Origin: Myxococcales bacterium
Lineage (GTDB): Bacteria > Myxococcota_A > Polyangia > Nannocystales > Nannocystaceae
DNA: 64,000 bases
Direction of reading: 5' to 3'
Assembly (NCBI GenBank): GCA_020633335.1
Contig: JACKDU010000008.1
Location: 62,001-126,000, forward strand
In this document: positions 1 to 8,917 of the stretch, piece after piece
Position numbering within the stretch: the stretch's first letter is position 1
Layout: each line of letters opens with the position of its first letter
Notes under the pieces: generated by a model
The model's input: the letters and a program-made list of their open reading frames with translations, nothing else
Database searches by the model: none
Told to the model about the DNA's origin: nothing
Program-made: the position numbers and the translations under genes

Positions 1-102
1 TGGCGGCGGCGAGGGAGGCGAGTCCGCGGCCCCCGTGGGCCTCGCGCAGGCGAGGGCGAGGGCGAAGAGCGGGAGGAGCGGGCGGAGCGGGCGCGCCGAC
101 AT
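1..102 (-). CDS. Lipoprotein, N-terminus only (runs off the window edge)
   Basis: On the reverse strand an ATG at 102 opens a 34-residue reading frame that continues past position 1. It begins MSARPLRPLLPLFALALAC, a basic n-region, a hydrophobic core and a lipobox LALAC with Cys19 as the probable lipidated residue, then a Pro/Ser-rich stretch. This is the signature of a type II signal peptide, so the protein is probably exported and membrane anchored. Nothing of the mature domain is visible, so no function can be given. The gene diverges from the LDL-receptor-A lipoprotein that starts at 165. Confidence 0.55.
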   Translation of the reverse strand, partial: MSARPLRPLLPLFALALACARPTGAADSPPSPPP

Positions 103-164
103 CGGCCGATGGTAGCGCGCGAAGGCGCCCCGTGGCCGGGCGCTGCGACGTAGAATCCGCCGCC

Positions 165-953
165 ATGCAGCTCCGGACCGCCTCGCCGCCCCCCGCCCTC
201 GCCCTCTCCCTCGCCCTCTCCCTCAGCGCCTGCTTCAGCGACGACGACGGGGCGACGACCGACGCGAGCGCGACCTCGACCACCGGCGCGAGCGCGACCT
301 CGACCACCGGCGCGAGCGCGACTTCGACGGGCGGCGAGACCGAGAGCGCCAGCGGCAGCGGCTCGGCGAGCGCCGGCACGACCGGCGGCGTCATCGACCC
401 CGAGGTCGAGGCGCTCTGCGCCGCCGCCGAGGGTTCGATCGTCGAGGGCCTGACGACCCAGTGCGAGTGTGAGGTCGCCGCCGGCAACTTCGCGGACGTC
501 GACGCCTGCCTCGCCGACCTCGGCTTCGACCCCCAGGTCGCCTGCACCTGCGCGATCATGGCGACCTACCCGCTGGGCCCCCACTACGAGTGCCTCGGCC
601 CGGTCACCGCCGACTTCGCGACGTGCATGAAGACCACCGGCTGCGACGACCTCGATGCCCTCGATCTCTGCTTCTTCACCCTCCTCGACGCCGGCGATTG
701 CCCGGACTCCGATCAGGCCGCCGAGGCTCAGGTCCGCTTCGAGTGCTACGGCGACGCGCCCTTCGCCTGCGGCTCCGGCGAGACGATCCCCGAGACCTGG
801 GTCTGCGATCTCGACGACAACTGCGCCGACGGCTCCGACGAGTCGCGCTGCCCCGTGTTCATGTGCAAGAGCGGCGACGAGATCCCGCTCGAGTGGCAAT
901 GCGACGGCGCGGCCGACTGCCCCGACGGCGACGACGAGGAGAATTGCCCGTAG
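165..953 (+). CDS. Lipoprotein with two LDL-receptor class A repeats
   Basis: About 262 residues. The ATG at 165 is preferred over the upstream GTG at 132 because it puts the signal peptide at the N-terminus, ending in lipobox LSLSAC. A TAGAAT element lies 8 nt upstream. After the lipid-Cys comes a linker with repeated TSTTGASA units, then a Cys-rich middle domain of about 110 residues that I do not recognise. The C-terminal ~65 residues form two LDLa modules, each with six Cys and the acidic calcium-binding signature (CADGSDESRC and CPDGDDEENC). LDLa modules are Ca2+-stabilised binding domains best known from animals and recurrent in myxobacterial surface proteins. The protein is probably displayed on the cell surface; its ligand is unknown. 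Confidence 0.8.
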   Translation: MQLRTASPPPALALSLALSLSACFSDDDGATTDASATSTTGASATSTTGASATSTGGETESASGSGSASAGTTGGVIDPEVEALCAAAEGSIVEGLTTQCECEVAAGNFADVDACLADLGFDPQVACTCAIMATYPLGPHYECLGPVTADFATCMKTTGCDDLDALDLCFFTLLDAGDCPDSDQAAEAQVRFECYGDAPFACGSGETIPETWVCDLDDNCADGSDESRCPVFMCKSGDEIPLEWQCDGAADCPDGDDEENCP

Positions 954-966
954 CGATGTCGGGGCG

Positions 967-1869
967 CTAGAAGCGAGCGCCGAGCACGAGCCCGCCGCCG
1001 CCGCGGAGGCCGAGGGGCGCGAGCGCGAGGTGCTGCGCGCCCTTTCGCTTCTTGACGCCGACGCCGAGGAGGACCGCGCCGGTGATCACCAGCGCCCCCG
1101 CGGCCGCGCCAGCGCCGATCGCCAGGCGGTTGGCGGTTGTCCCCTCCTTGAGGAGATCGCGGAAGACCGCGGGATCCTCCTCGCCGTCGGCGACCGCCGC
1201 CTCGCCGCGGGCATCGACCCGCGCGCCCCAGACCAGGCCGAAGGTCATCGCCCCGAGGCCGAGGGCGCCGGCGCCGAGGAGCGCCCCGCCGGCGATCACC
1301 AGCGGGCGCCCGGGGACCTTCGACTCCTCGTAGGGCACCCCGTCCTCGTCGGGCGCCGGCTCCTCCACCTCGACGACATCGTCCAGGTCGCTCTCGGGCT
1401 CGACCGACCCGGCCTCGCCCGCGGCCTCCGCCTCGGCGATCTTGCCCTCGATCTCGCCGAGCTGCTCCTTGACCGACGCAGCCGTCTCCTCGTCCGCGGG
1501 CCCGAGGGTCTCGAGGTAGTTTGAGAGGAGGCGCTCGGCCTTGCGGAGGTAGAGCACCTGCGGATCGATGGAGTAGGCCTCCACGCAGGCCTGGGCGATC
1601 TGGTAGACGAGCACGCCGCGCTGGCTGGCGTAGGCGGGCTCCGCCGGCAGAGCCGCGTAGGCCTGGGTCCAGAGCTCGATCGCCCCGGGGAAGTCGGCGG
1701 TCTCGAAGCGGGTCTGCGCCTCCTGGGCGAGCTCGCCGATCTTCTGGAGATCCGGCCCCTCATCCCTCGCGGCCGGCTTGGCCGAGCGCGCCGCCGCGGT
1801 CACGGTCGCGGGCGAGACCGTCACCAGGCCGAGGGCGAGGGCGACGAGCGCGGAGAGAGTCGGACGCAT
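967..1869 (-). CDS. TPR-like protein with two C-terminal membrane segments
   Basis: About 300 residues from ATG 1869. An N-terminal hydrophobic export signal (LSALVALALGLVTVSPA) is followed by a helical region resembling tetratricopeptide repeats (IGELAQEAQTRFETADF, then YASQRGVLVYQIAQACVEAY). An acidic stretch (DLDDVVEVEEPAPDED) follows, then two hydrophobic segments (LVIAGGALLGAGALGLGAMTF and LAIGAGAAAGALVITGAVLLG). Envelope proteins of this layout are common in Myxococcota and lack an assigned role; a scaffold or assembly role is only a guess. It is transcribed away from the vWA lipoprotein at 2002, so positions 1870-2001 hold two divergent promoters. Confidence 0.65.
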   Translation of the reverse strand: MRPTLSALVALALGLVTVSPATVTAAARSAKPAARDEGPDLQKIGELAQEAQTRFETADFPGAIELWTQAYAALPAEPAYASQRGVLVYQIAQACVEAYSIDPQVLYLRKAERLLSNYLETLGPADEETAASVKEQLGEIEGKIAEAEAAGEAGSVEPESDLDDVVEVEEPAPDEDGVPYEESKVPGRPLVIAGGALLGAGALGLGAMTFGLVWGARVDARGEAAVADGEEDPAVFRDLLKEGTTANRLAIGAGAAAGALVITGAVLLGVGVKKRKGAQHLALAPLGLRGGGGLVLGARF

Positions 1870-1989
1870 CCGGTCCCTCAGGATAGGGCGACGGCCGCGG
1901 CCGCGGCAAGGCGACCAGGAGCGCGTGAACGAGCGCGCAGCGCCCTTTCGCGCGCGAATCGAGCCTTCCTCCCTGGGCCCGCCTTGGCC

Positions 1990-1995
1990 GATAAT
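1990..1995 (+). promoter_or_regulatory. -10-like GATAAT exactly 6 nt before GTG start
   Basis: GATAAT matches the sigma-70 -10 consensus at five of six positions. It ends 6 nt before the GTG at 2002, which would place the transcription start at the start codon. No Shine-Dalgarno sequence is present between them. Used here to prefer GTG 2002. Confidence 0.5.
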
Positions 1996-2001
1996 TCTCC
2001 G

Positions 2002-3132
2002 GTGTCCGTGACGACGAGAGGGCGGCGATCGGCGCTCGCCGGATCGATCCTCGGCGTCGCCCTCGGCCTCGGCGCGGCCTGCTTCAGCGGCACCTTCCTC
2101 GCCGGTCAGCCCTGCTCGAGCGACGCCGATTGCGGGCCCGAGCTCCGCTGCGAGGAGGGCCGCTGCGGCGGCGCCACCGGGAGCGCGAGCGACACCGCGA
2201 CGTCGACCTCGACCTCGACCTCGACCTCGACCAGCGCGGGCGCGACCTCCAGCGGCAGCGGCTCGGCGAGCGCGGGCTCGACCGGGGGCGTCACCGAGAG
2301 CGGCGGCGGATCGACCACCGGCGAGAGCTGCGGCTTCGGCCGCTGCCGCGACCTCGACCTCCTCTTCGTGATCGACAACTCGCCGAGCATGGACGACAAG
2401 GACGCCGTCCTGGTGGCGATCATGTTCAGCCTCGCGGACACGATCCTGCCGGAGCTCGACAAGCTCTGCAGCGTCCACATGGGGATCATCACCACCGACG
2501 CCTACGCCCAGAACCCGGCCGACTGTCAGAAGCTCGGCGCGCTGGTCCGGGTCGACAGCGGCGGCGAGCTCTGCCCCTTCGCCGAGGGCCACCCCTACGC
2601 GACCAAGGCCGACCTCGCCAACATCGCCAACCTCGTCTGCATCGGCACGCCGGGCTCGAACGGCGACCCCGACGAGCAGGTCTTCGACGCGATCGTCTCG
2701 ACCCTCGGGAGCCAGATGAACGCGGGCTGCAACGACGGCTTCATCCGCCCCGACGCGCTCCTGGCGGTCTTCGTCGCGACCGACGAGGATGACGGCGACG
2801 TCGACCCGCAGGGCCACGAGGGCTCGACCTCGATCCCGCCCGCGCTCTGGCACGACGCCCTCTCGAACCTCAAGGGCGGCGAGGACAACGTCTACATCGC
2901 CGCGCTCCTCGGCGACCCGGATCCCAACCAGACCGCCTGCCCGTGGATGCCGCTCGAGGGCGAAGACGGCGTCGGCGCCGACCCCTCGCCGACGCTCCGC
3001 GGGTTCATCGAGGCGTTCCCCGAGGGGCAGCGATCGATCGGCTCGATCTGTGACCCGTCGCCGGCACCCGAGAAGTACACCGCGCAGATGGAGGAGATCC
3101 TCGCCGAGGTGATGGCGCTCTGCGCCGAGTGA
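2002..3132 (+). CDS. Lipoprotein with von Willebrand factor A-like domain
   Basis: About 376 residues from GTG 2002 (an in-frame TTG lies upstream at 1984). The signal peptide ends in lipobox GLGAAC. A short Cys-rich motif follows (CSSDADCGPELRCEEGRC), then a TSTSTSTS linker. The main domain opens with LLFVIDNSPSM, the DxSxS metal-ion-dependent adhesion site of vWA folds. It includes conserved strands (HMGIITTD, LLAVFVATDEDD) and several Cys that probably form disulfides. Proteins of this layout are typical surface or periplasmic lipoproteins in Myxococcota; the binding partner is unknown. The kinase gene at 3185 follows after 52 nt in the same direction. Confidence 0.8.
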   Translation: MSVTTRGRRSALAGSILGVALGLGAACFSGTFLAGQPCSSDADCGPELRCEEGRCGGATGSASDTATSTSTSTSTSTSAGATSSGSGSASAGSTGGVTESGGGSTTGESCGFGRCRDLDLLFVIDNSPSMDDKDAVLVAIMFSLADTILPELDKLCSVHMGIITTDAYAQNPADCQKLGALVRVDSGGELCPFAEGHPYATKADLANIANLVCIGTPGSNGDPDEQVFDAIVSTLGSQMNAGCNDGFIRPDALLAVFVATDEDDGDVDPQGHEGSTSIPPALWHDALSNLKGGEDNVYIAALLGDPDPNQTACPWMPLEGEDGVGADPSPTLRGFIEAFPEGQRSIGSICDPSPAPEKYTAQMEEILAEVMALCAE

Positions 3133-3170
3133 GCGCGAAGGTGCGCGCTCTCGAGGCGGGTGATTTCAGC

Positions 3171-3176
3171 TATCGT
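3171..3176 (+). promoter_or_regulatory. -10-like TATCGT before kinase start
   Basis: TATCGT fits TAnnnT and lies 8 nt before the GTG start at 3185. No recognisable ribosome binding site lies between them. Confidence 0.35.
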
Positions 3177-3184
3177 AGCGAGAC

Positions 3185-4932
3185 GTGGTCGACGAGCCGA
3201 GAGCCGACACGCAGGGGGTCGACGACGCGACCCGGGTGACGGGTGAGAATTCGTCGTCGTTCCCGAGCGAGCGGCAGACGGCGCCCTCGTCGATCAACCC
3301 GGGGGACGTCCTCGGCGACCGCTACCGGGTGATCGAGCGCCTCGGCAAGGGCGGGATGGGCGAGGTCTTCCTCGCCGAGCACGTGGCGATCGGCCGCCCG
3401 GTCGCGATCAAGACCCTCAGCGGCGACTTCCACGAGCGCCCCGAGCTCGCCCGCCGCTTCCTCCAGGAGGCCCGCACCGCCTCGCAGATCCGCCACCGCA
3501 ACGTCGTCGACATCACCGACTTCGGCTACACCGATCGCGGCGCGCCCTTCTTCGTGATGGAGCTCCTCGAGGGCGAGGACCTCAAGTCGATCCTCCGGCG
3601 CGAGCGCACCCTCCCCTGGCCGCGGATCGTCGCGATCGTCACCCAGGTCTGCGCCGCCCTCGGGGCCGCCCACGCCCGCGGGGTGATCCACCGCGACATG
3701 AAGCCCGACAACGTCTTCGCGGTCCGCGACGGCGACGACGAGGTGATCAAGGTGCTCGACTTCGGGATCGCCAAGATCACCGCCGGCGAGGAGGTCGGCG
3801 AGGCGACCCGCACCGGCGTCCTCCTCGGGACCCCGCACTACATGTCGCCGGAGCAGGCCCAGGACGACCCCCTCGACGCCCGCTCCGACGTCTACGCGGT
3901 CGGCGTCCTCCTCTTCCGGATGACCACCGGCCGCCTCCCCTTCCGCGGCAAGTCGTTCATGAAGGTGCTCGGGCAGCAGATCAACGACGCGCCGCCCGAT
4001 CCCCTCGAGCTCGCGCCCCCCGGGCTCCTGACCCCCGAGCGCGCGGCGATCATCCTCCGCTGCCTGGCGAAGCGGCCCGAGGAGCGCTTCCAGTCGGCGG
4101 AGGAGCTGGCGGCGACCCTGCGGGCGAGCCTGGTCGAGGGCGGCGCCGGGCTGGCGGCGATGAGCGGCGGCTTCGCGGGCTCGGGGGGCTACTCGACCGC
4201 CGGCGGGTCCGCGCCGACGACCGCGACCGAGCTCGGCGCGCCCGTCAACGCAGCGGCGGCGGCCGCTCCCGCGGAGGGCGAGGCCGCGCCCGCGACCGGG
4301 CGCGGGCGCGGCCTCCTGCTCGCGCTCGCCGGCGTCGGCGCGCTCGCGCGCGCGCGGGGCGGCTTCCTGGTCACCCGCGGGCCTGAGCCCGCGTCTCCGC
4401 CCGCGGAATCACCTGACCCAAAGGCAGATCTTCAGAGACCCCCGCGATCGCGCCCGCCGGCCCGCCCGCTGGCGCCGATGAACCTGCGCCAAAGGACATC
4501 TCCGAGGAGGACGCCGCCGCCGCGTCACCCGGCGCCGGCGCGGCCGCGGCCGACGACGCCGCGGCGAGCGGCGGCCCGGCCGAGGCGCCCGCCGATCCGC
4601 CCGCCGACGCCGGCAAGGGCAAGCGCAGCGCCGGCAAGGGCAAGCGCGCGAGCGCCAAGGCCGAGCCCAAGGACGCCCTCACCAGCGCCGACCTCAGCGC
4701 GGCCGCGGCCTCGGTCCGCGGGGCGCTCGGCGGCTGCACCGGGGGCCTCCCCGGGATGGTCGTCAAGGTCGACCTCAAGGTCAGCGCCGCCGGCAAGGTG
4801 ACCAGCGCGACGGCCCACAAGCCGCAGCGCGGTTCGGCGCTCGGGCGCTGCGTCGAGGAGGCCGCGGCCAAGGCGAAGTTCCCGCCCCTGCGCAGCCCGC
4901 AGGAGGTGACGGTGCCCTTCCGCCTGCCCTGA
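3185..4932 (+). CDS. Membrane Ser/Thr protein kinase with AgmX-like C-terminus, interrupted by a frameshift
   Basis: The N-terminal kinase is complete: glycine loop GKGGMG (54-59), Lys76, catalytic HRDMKPDN (169-176), DFG (192-194) and SPE (221-223). A low-complexity linker and a weak membrane segment containing two Arg (LLLALAGVGALARARGGFLV) follow. The starting frame then runs on to 4801 as Pro/Arg-rich nonsense. From about 4440 a different frame reads a sensible Ala/Gly/Lys linker and a domain with GKVTSATA, LGRCVEEAAAKAKFP and VTVPFRLP, ending at TGA 4930-4932. That domain resembles the AgmX/PglI C-terminal (TonB-like) domain often found in myxobacterial proteins. The switch is -1, near a C5 run at 4438-4442. 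It could be a sequencing indel, a real mutation or recoding. As read, the kinase domain is intact but the C-terminal domain is lost. Confidence 0.75.
4412..4500 (+). repeat. Two dispersed-motif copies flanking the kinase frameshift
   Basis: CCTGACCCAAAGGCAGATC (4412-4430) and CCTGCGCCAAAGGACATC (4483-4500) share CCTGnnCCAAAGG. The -1 frame change of the kinase gene lies between them. Confidence 0.45.
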
Positions 4933-5035
4933 GCGCCGGGCTCGGTCGCCACAAGGAACAGCGTTCTCCCGGTGGAGACGTCGTCCTCGTCCCCGTTGCC
5001 GGCCGAGGTCGCCCTGAGGGATCATCCCCCGGGGA

Positions 5036-6736
5036 GTGCTGACGATCCACATCGACTCCGGGGACCTGCCGCTCCAGCGGGTCTACCGCTGGGAGAAGGA
5101 GTGCGGCGATCGGGTCTACCTGACCCAGCCGATCGGCGGCGGCGCGGCCCTCGACCTCACCTGGGCGCAGGTCGCCGACCAGGCCCGCCGCCTCGCCCGT
5201 CACCTCCAGAGCTACGGCTTCCCGCCGGGCGCCCGGGTGGCGATCCTCGCCAAGAACGCCGCCCACTTCATCGTCGCCGACCTCGCGATCTGGATGGCCG
5301 GGCTCTGCTCGGTCGCCCTCTACCCGACCCTCCAGCCCGAGACGCTCGCCTACATCCTGGGGCACAGCGACGCCCGCCTCCTCTTCGTCGGCAAGCTCGA
5401 CGGCTGGGAGCGGCAGGCGCCCGCGGTCCCGCCGAGGATGCCGAAGATCGCCCTGCCCTTCGCGCCCGCCGACCCCGAGCTCCGGAGCCTCGACACGATC
5501 CTCCGGACGACCGAGCCGCTCCTCACCTCGCCGACCCGCGACCCCGACGACACCGCGCTCATCGCCTACACCTCGGGGAGCACCGGCAAGCCCAAGGGGG
5601 TGGTCCACACCTTCCGATCGATCGCCTCGGCGACCCGCGGCGTCGCCGAGGTCCTCCGGGTCACGGCCGACGATCGGATGCTCTCCTACCTCCCGCTCGC
5701 CCACATCTTCGAGCGGGCCGCCGTCGAGCTCCTCTCGATCCGCGTCGGCATGCGCCTCTTCTTCGTCGAGTCGCAGGCCACCTTCCTCGCCGACCTCCAG
5801 CGCGCGCGGCCGACGATCTTCCACTCGGTCCCCCGCCTCTGGCTCAAGTTCCAGCAGGGTGTCTTCGCCCAGGTCCCGCCCGAGCGCCTCCGCGCGCTCC
5901 TCCGGGTGCCGATGCTGAGCCACGTGATCCGCCGGAAGATCCTGAGGGGCCTCGGCCTCGACCGCGCCCGCCTGGCGCTCTCGGGCTCGGCCCCGATCCC
6001 GCCCTCGCTGATCCAGTGGTACCGCGACCTCGGCCTCGAGCTCCTCGAGGGCTACGCGATGAGCGAGAACTTCGCCTACTCCCACCTCTCGCTCCCCGGC
6101 CGCAGCCGGGTCGGCTACGTCGGCCACCCGCTCCCCGGGGTCGAGGTCAAGCTCTCGCCGGAGTCCGAGATCCTGGTGCGGAGCCCCGGCGACATGGCCG
6201 GCTACTTCAAGGACTCCGAGCTCACCCGCCAGTCCTACACCGAGGACGGCTTCCTCCGCACCGGCGACCGCGGCGAGCTCGACGAGGAGGGGCGCCTGCG
6301 GATCACCGGCCGGATCAAGGAGCTCTTCAAGACCTCGAAGGGCGAGTACGTCGCGCCGACGCCGATCGAGAACGCCCTCAACGCCGAGGCGCTCGTCGAG
6401 CTCTCCTGCGTCAGCGGCAGCGGCCAGCCCCAGCCCTTCGCGCTCGTCCTCCTCGCCGAGGAGCTCCGCCGTGGCCTGGCCGAAGGGACATGCGAGCGGG
6501 CGCCCCTCGACGCCCGCCTCACCCGCCTCCTGGCGACGGTCAACGAGGGCCTCGAGCCCCACGAGCGCCTCGCCTTCCTGGTGGTGGTCGCCGACGCCTG
6601 GCAGATCGACGACGGCCTCCTGACGCCGACGCTCAAGCTCCGCCGCGACGCGATCGAGGCCCGCTACGCCGCCGCGGTCGCGGGCTGGTACGCGGCCGGG
6701 CAGGCCGTAATCTGGGAGGCAGAGGCGCGGATCTGA
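5036..6736 (+). CDS. Long-chain acyl-CoA synthetase / AMP-binding enzyme
   Basis: About 566 residues. It belongs to the ANL adenylating superfamily, which activates a carboxylic acid with ATP and transfers it to CoA. The signature AMP-binding motif is present (IAYTSGSTGKPKGV, about 177-190), with LLEGYAMSEN (A5-like), TGDRGELDEEGRLRITGR (A7/A8) and a C-terminal KLRRD after the final-lysine region. The motif set and length resemble the FadD15-like long-chain group, so a fatty acid is the likely substrate. The start is GTG 5036; no other credible start lies upstream. A copy of the dispersed GGACATG motif is embedded in the coding sequence at 6475-6493 near the C-terminus, where the chain reads LAEGTCER. 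Confidence 0.88.
   Translation: MLTIHIDSGDLPLQRVYRWEKECGDRVYLTQPIGGGAALDLTWAQVADQARRLARHLQSYGFPPGARVAILAKNAAHFIVADLAIWMAGLCSVALYPTLQPETLAYILGHSDARLLFVGKLDGWERQAPAVPPRMPKIALPFAPADPELRSLDTILRTTEPLLTSPTRDPDDTALIAYTSGSTGKPKGVVHTFRSIASATRGVAEVLRVTADDRMLSYLPLAHIFERAAVELLSIRVGMRLFFVESQATFLADLQRARPTIFHSVPRLWLKFQQGVFAQVPPERLRALLRVPMLSHVIRRKILRGLGLDRARLALSGSAPIPPSLIQWYRDLGLELLEGYAMSENFAYSHLSLPGRSRVGYVGHPLPGVEVKLSPESEILVRSPGDMAGYFKDSELTRQSYTEDGFLRTGDRGELDEEGRLRITGRIKELFKTSKGEYVAPTPIENALNAEALVELSCVSGSGQPQPFALVLLAEELRRGLAEGTCERAPLDARLTRLLATVNEGLEPHERLAFLVVVADAWQIDDGLLTPTLKLRRDAIEARYAAAVAGWYAAGQAVIWEAEARI
6475..6493 (+). repeat. Dispersed motif, coding copy
   Basis: CCTGGCCGAAGGGACATGC near the end of the acyl-CoA synthetase gene, in frame. 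Confidence 0.4.
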
Positions 6737-6825
6737 GCGCGCCTCCCCCGCTGGCCGCGCGCCGCCGGGGCCGCGGCCGGCCGTGATACGCTGGCAGCCC
6801 GCCCCGCCGCGGGCCGACGACGCGG

Positions 6826-8568
6826 ATGAGCTCCAAAGGCCAGGTCCTCTGCCCCGGCTGTCTGGCCCCAGGCCCCAGGCTCAGCGGCTCCTGCTCGATC
6901 TGCGGCGCCCAGCGGCACCTCCGCGGGCGCTTCTGGGTCGAGGCCGTGCTCGAGAGCCGCGGCGCCACGCGGACCCTCCTGGCCCGCGAGGGCTCGGCGG
7001 CGATGGGGGTCCCCGGGGCCGAGGGGCGCGCGGTGGTCCTCCGGGAGCTCGTCCTCGACCGCGATCGCGCGCGCGCCGAGGCCCCGCGCCTCGCGGCGAT
7101 CGAGCACCGCCTCGCCGACCTCGAAGGGACCAGCCGCGGGCTCCCGCCCTACCTCGATCACTTCGAGCTCCTCCGCGGCGGGATCCTCACCCACTACTTC
7201 GTCGAGGCGGCGATCGACGGCCGGCCCCTCGCCGACGAGATGGCGAGCGGCCGACGCATCGACGAGGCGGCCGCCCGGGCGCTCGCCGACGAGCTCCTCG
7301 CCGTCCTCGATGTGCTCCACGGCCACGACCCGCAGGTCCTCCACGGGGCGATCCGCCCGGCCCACGTCATCGCCCGCAGCGGCGAGCTCGCGGAGGGCGA
7401 GCCGGGCCACGTCCTCGTCGGCCTCGAGCTCCTCGGCGACGCGCCGGCGCCCGGCTACACGCCGATCGAGCAGCTCATGGGGCGGGCGACGGCGGCCTCC
7501 GATCTCTACGCGCTCGGGGCGACCCTGATCGCCCTCCTCACCGGCAAGGAGCCGGCCGCGCTCTTCGATCCCAAGACCCAGACGCTCGCGTTTGAGGGGC
7601 ACCTCGAGGTCAGCCCGGCGTTCGCGGGGGTGCTCGCGCGGATGGTCGCGCCGACCCGCAGCGAGCGCTTCGCGTCGGTCGACGAGGTCCGCCGGGCGCT
7701 CGCCGGCGAGGCCGTGCTCGTCACCGCGCCGGCGATCCCGACGCCCGCGGCCGCACCGGCCCCCGCGTCGATCGCCGGGGTCGCGGCGGCGCCCGGGCTC
7801 ACCTTCGGCGATCGCGTCGTCGTCGCGGGGGTCGTCCTGATCGGGCTCCTCGCCGTCGGCGCTCACGTCGGCCTCGCGTTCTGGCAGCACGTCCCGCTCT
7901 TCGTCGGCGCTGCGCTCGGCGCCCGCCTCCTCCGCCGCCCGCTGCAGGCGGCCCTCGCGACCTCCCACGCGACCTCCCACGCGGCCTCCCACGCCCTCGC
8001 GGCCCCGGCGGACGCCGACGGGCGGGCCCTCGCTAGCGTCGGCCCGCCGCCCGCCGTCACCCAGGGCCCGGCGCCGCTCGTCGAGGTCGGCCGCGGGCTC
8101 GCCGGCGTGGTCATCGGCGAGTCGACGGTCGCCGACGTCCTCGCCACCTTCGGCGCCGACTGCATCTGCCACTGCTACGACAGGGGCTCGATCCCCGGCC
8201 CGGAGGTCGCGGCCGCCCCCGATCGCTACCCGCGGATCTGGGAGATCTCCTACGACTACAACGAGCGCGACGAGTACACCCCGTCGCGGCGGGGGAACGC
8301 GCGGCGCCCCTCGTCGTTCGACATCGACGACAAGAGCGGCCGGGTCACCTGCATCGACATCGGCGTCTACCAGAAGGCGCTCCGCACCCGCGAGGGCCTG
8401 AGCCCTTCGAGCACGCTCGCGGACATGCGGGCGCTCTACGGCGACGGCTTCGAGATGCGCTCGGGCAAGGAGCTCGACCTCTACGACTACCCGGCCGGGA
8501 TCGAGGTCTGGGTCTCGCGGAGCGGGGCGACGGTCAACAGCTTCAAGATCCACGCGCCGCGGGCTTGA
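6826..8568 (+). CDS. Zinc-ribbon pseudokinase with membrane segments and C-terminal sensor-like domain
   Basis: About 580 residues. The N-terminus carries a four-Cys zinc ribbon (CPGC at 9-12, CSIC at 23-26). A region aligning with a Ser/Thr kinase fold follows, but the key residues are lost: the catalytic loop reads HGAIRPAHV (173-181) in place of HRDxKxxN, and no DFG is seen where expected (LVGLELLG). An APE-like GYTPIEQL and SDLYALGATL are kept. It is therefore a probable pseudokinase. After an Ala/Pro linker come membrane segments (about 330-367), then a domain of about 190 residues (IGESTVADVLATFGADC to SFKIHAPRA) that I cannot assign. It follows the acyl-CoA synthetase by 89 nt. A strong hairpin follows the stop. 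Confidence 0.7.
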   Translation: MSSKGQVLCPGCLAPGPRLSGSCSICGAQRHLRGRFWVEAVLESRGATRTLLAREGSAAMGVPGAEGRAVVLRELVLDRDRARAEAPRLAAIEHRLADLEGTSRGLPPYLDHFELLRGGILTHYFVEAAIDGRPLADEMASGRRIDEAAARALADELLAVLDVLHGHDPQVLHGAIRPAHVIARSGELAEGEPGHVLVGLELLGDAPAPGYTPIEQLMGRATAASDLYALGATLIALLTGKEPAALFDPKTQTLAFEGHLEVSPAFAGVLARMVAPTRSERFASVDEVRRALAGEAVLVTAPAIPTPAAAPAPASIAGVAAAPGLTFGDRVVVAGVVLIGLLAVGAHVGLAFWQHVPLFVGAALGARLLRRPLQAALATSHATSHAASHALAAPADADGRALASVGPPPAVTQGPAPLVEVGRGLAGVVIGESTVADVLATFGADCICHCYDRGSIPGPEVAAAPDRYPRIWEISYDYNERDEYTPSRRGNARRPSSFDIDDKSGRVTCIDIGVYQKALRTREGLSPSSTLADMRALYGDGFEMRSGKELDLYDYPAGIEVWVSRSGATVNSFKIHAPRA

Positions 8569-8582
8569 GCGCTCTCGGCGAG

Positions 8583-8600
8583 ACATGTCCCTTTGGACAT
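8583..8600 (+). repeat. Dispersed palindromic motif, intergenic copy
   Basis: Reads ACATGTCCCTTTGGACAT. The arms ATGTCC and GGACAT are perfect inverted repeats. The copy at 36784 has the same arms with CAAG in the middle. Confidence 0.5.
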
Positions 8601-8618
8601 ACATTGTGGAGAGCTTGG

Positions 8619-8658
8619 TCGTCGGGTCCGGCGAGGCGTCGCCCGCCGGACCCGACGA
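8619..8658 (+). terminator. Perfect 15-bp GC-rich hairpin
   Basis: TCGTCGGGTCCGGCG at 8619-8633 pairs without mismatch with 8644-8658 across a 10-nt loop, 50 nt after the pseudokinase stop. There is no U tract, so this is either a terminator that works without one, a transcript-end stabiliser, or a protein-binding palindrome. Confidence 0.55.
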
Positions 8659-8917
8659 TCTCGCCGAGGGGCGCCCCCGTCGGGGATCGCCGGGACGCAC
8701 TCGGCCGCCTGCGCCGATGGGCGTCGATCGGCGCCAATGTGGTCGATGTCGTCGTGCCTCCGCGAGACACGTCGAGAACGTCGTACGATCAACGATCTCG
8801 CCGCCCACGAGGGCGGTGCCCTGCGGGCGGATCTGAGCGCACGCCGACGTCTCCCCCGGAGGCAGCCAGAGGCGGACCCTCGCGGTCCCCAGCCCCCACC
8901 TGCTAGTGTCGAGATCG

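Larger units (their letters stand above)
8569..8917. other. Intergenic spacer with palindromic motif and strong hairpin
   Basis: About 350 nt without a convincing gene. It holds a copy of the dispersed palindrome (8583-8600), a perfect 15-bp hairpin (8619-8658) and, at the far end, TAGTGT (8904-8909), which lies 8 nt before the FIST gene start. No tRNA or other RNA gene was recognised. Confidence 0.6.
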
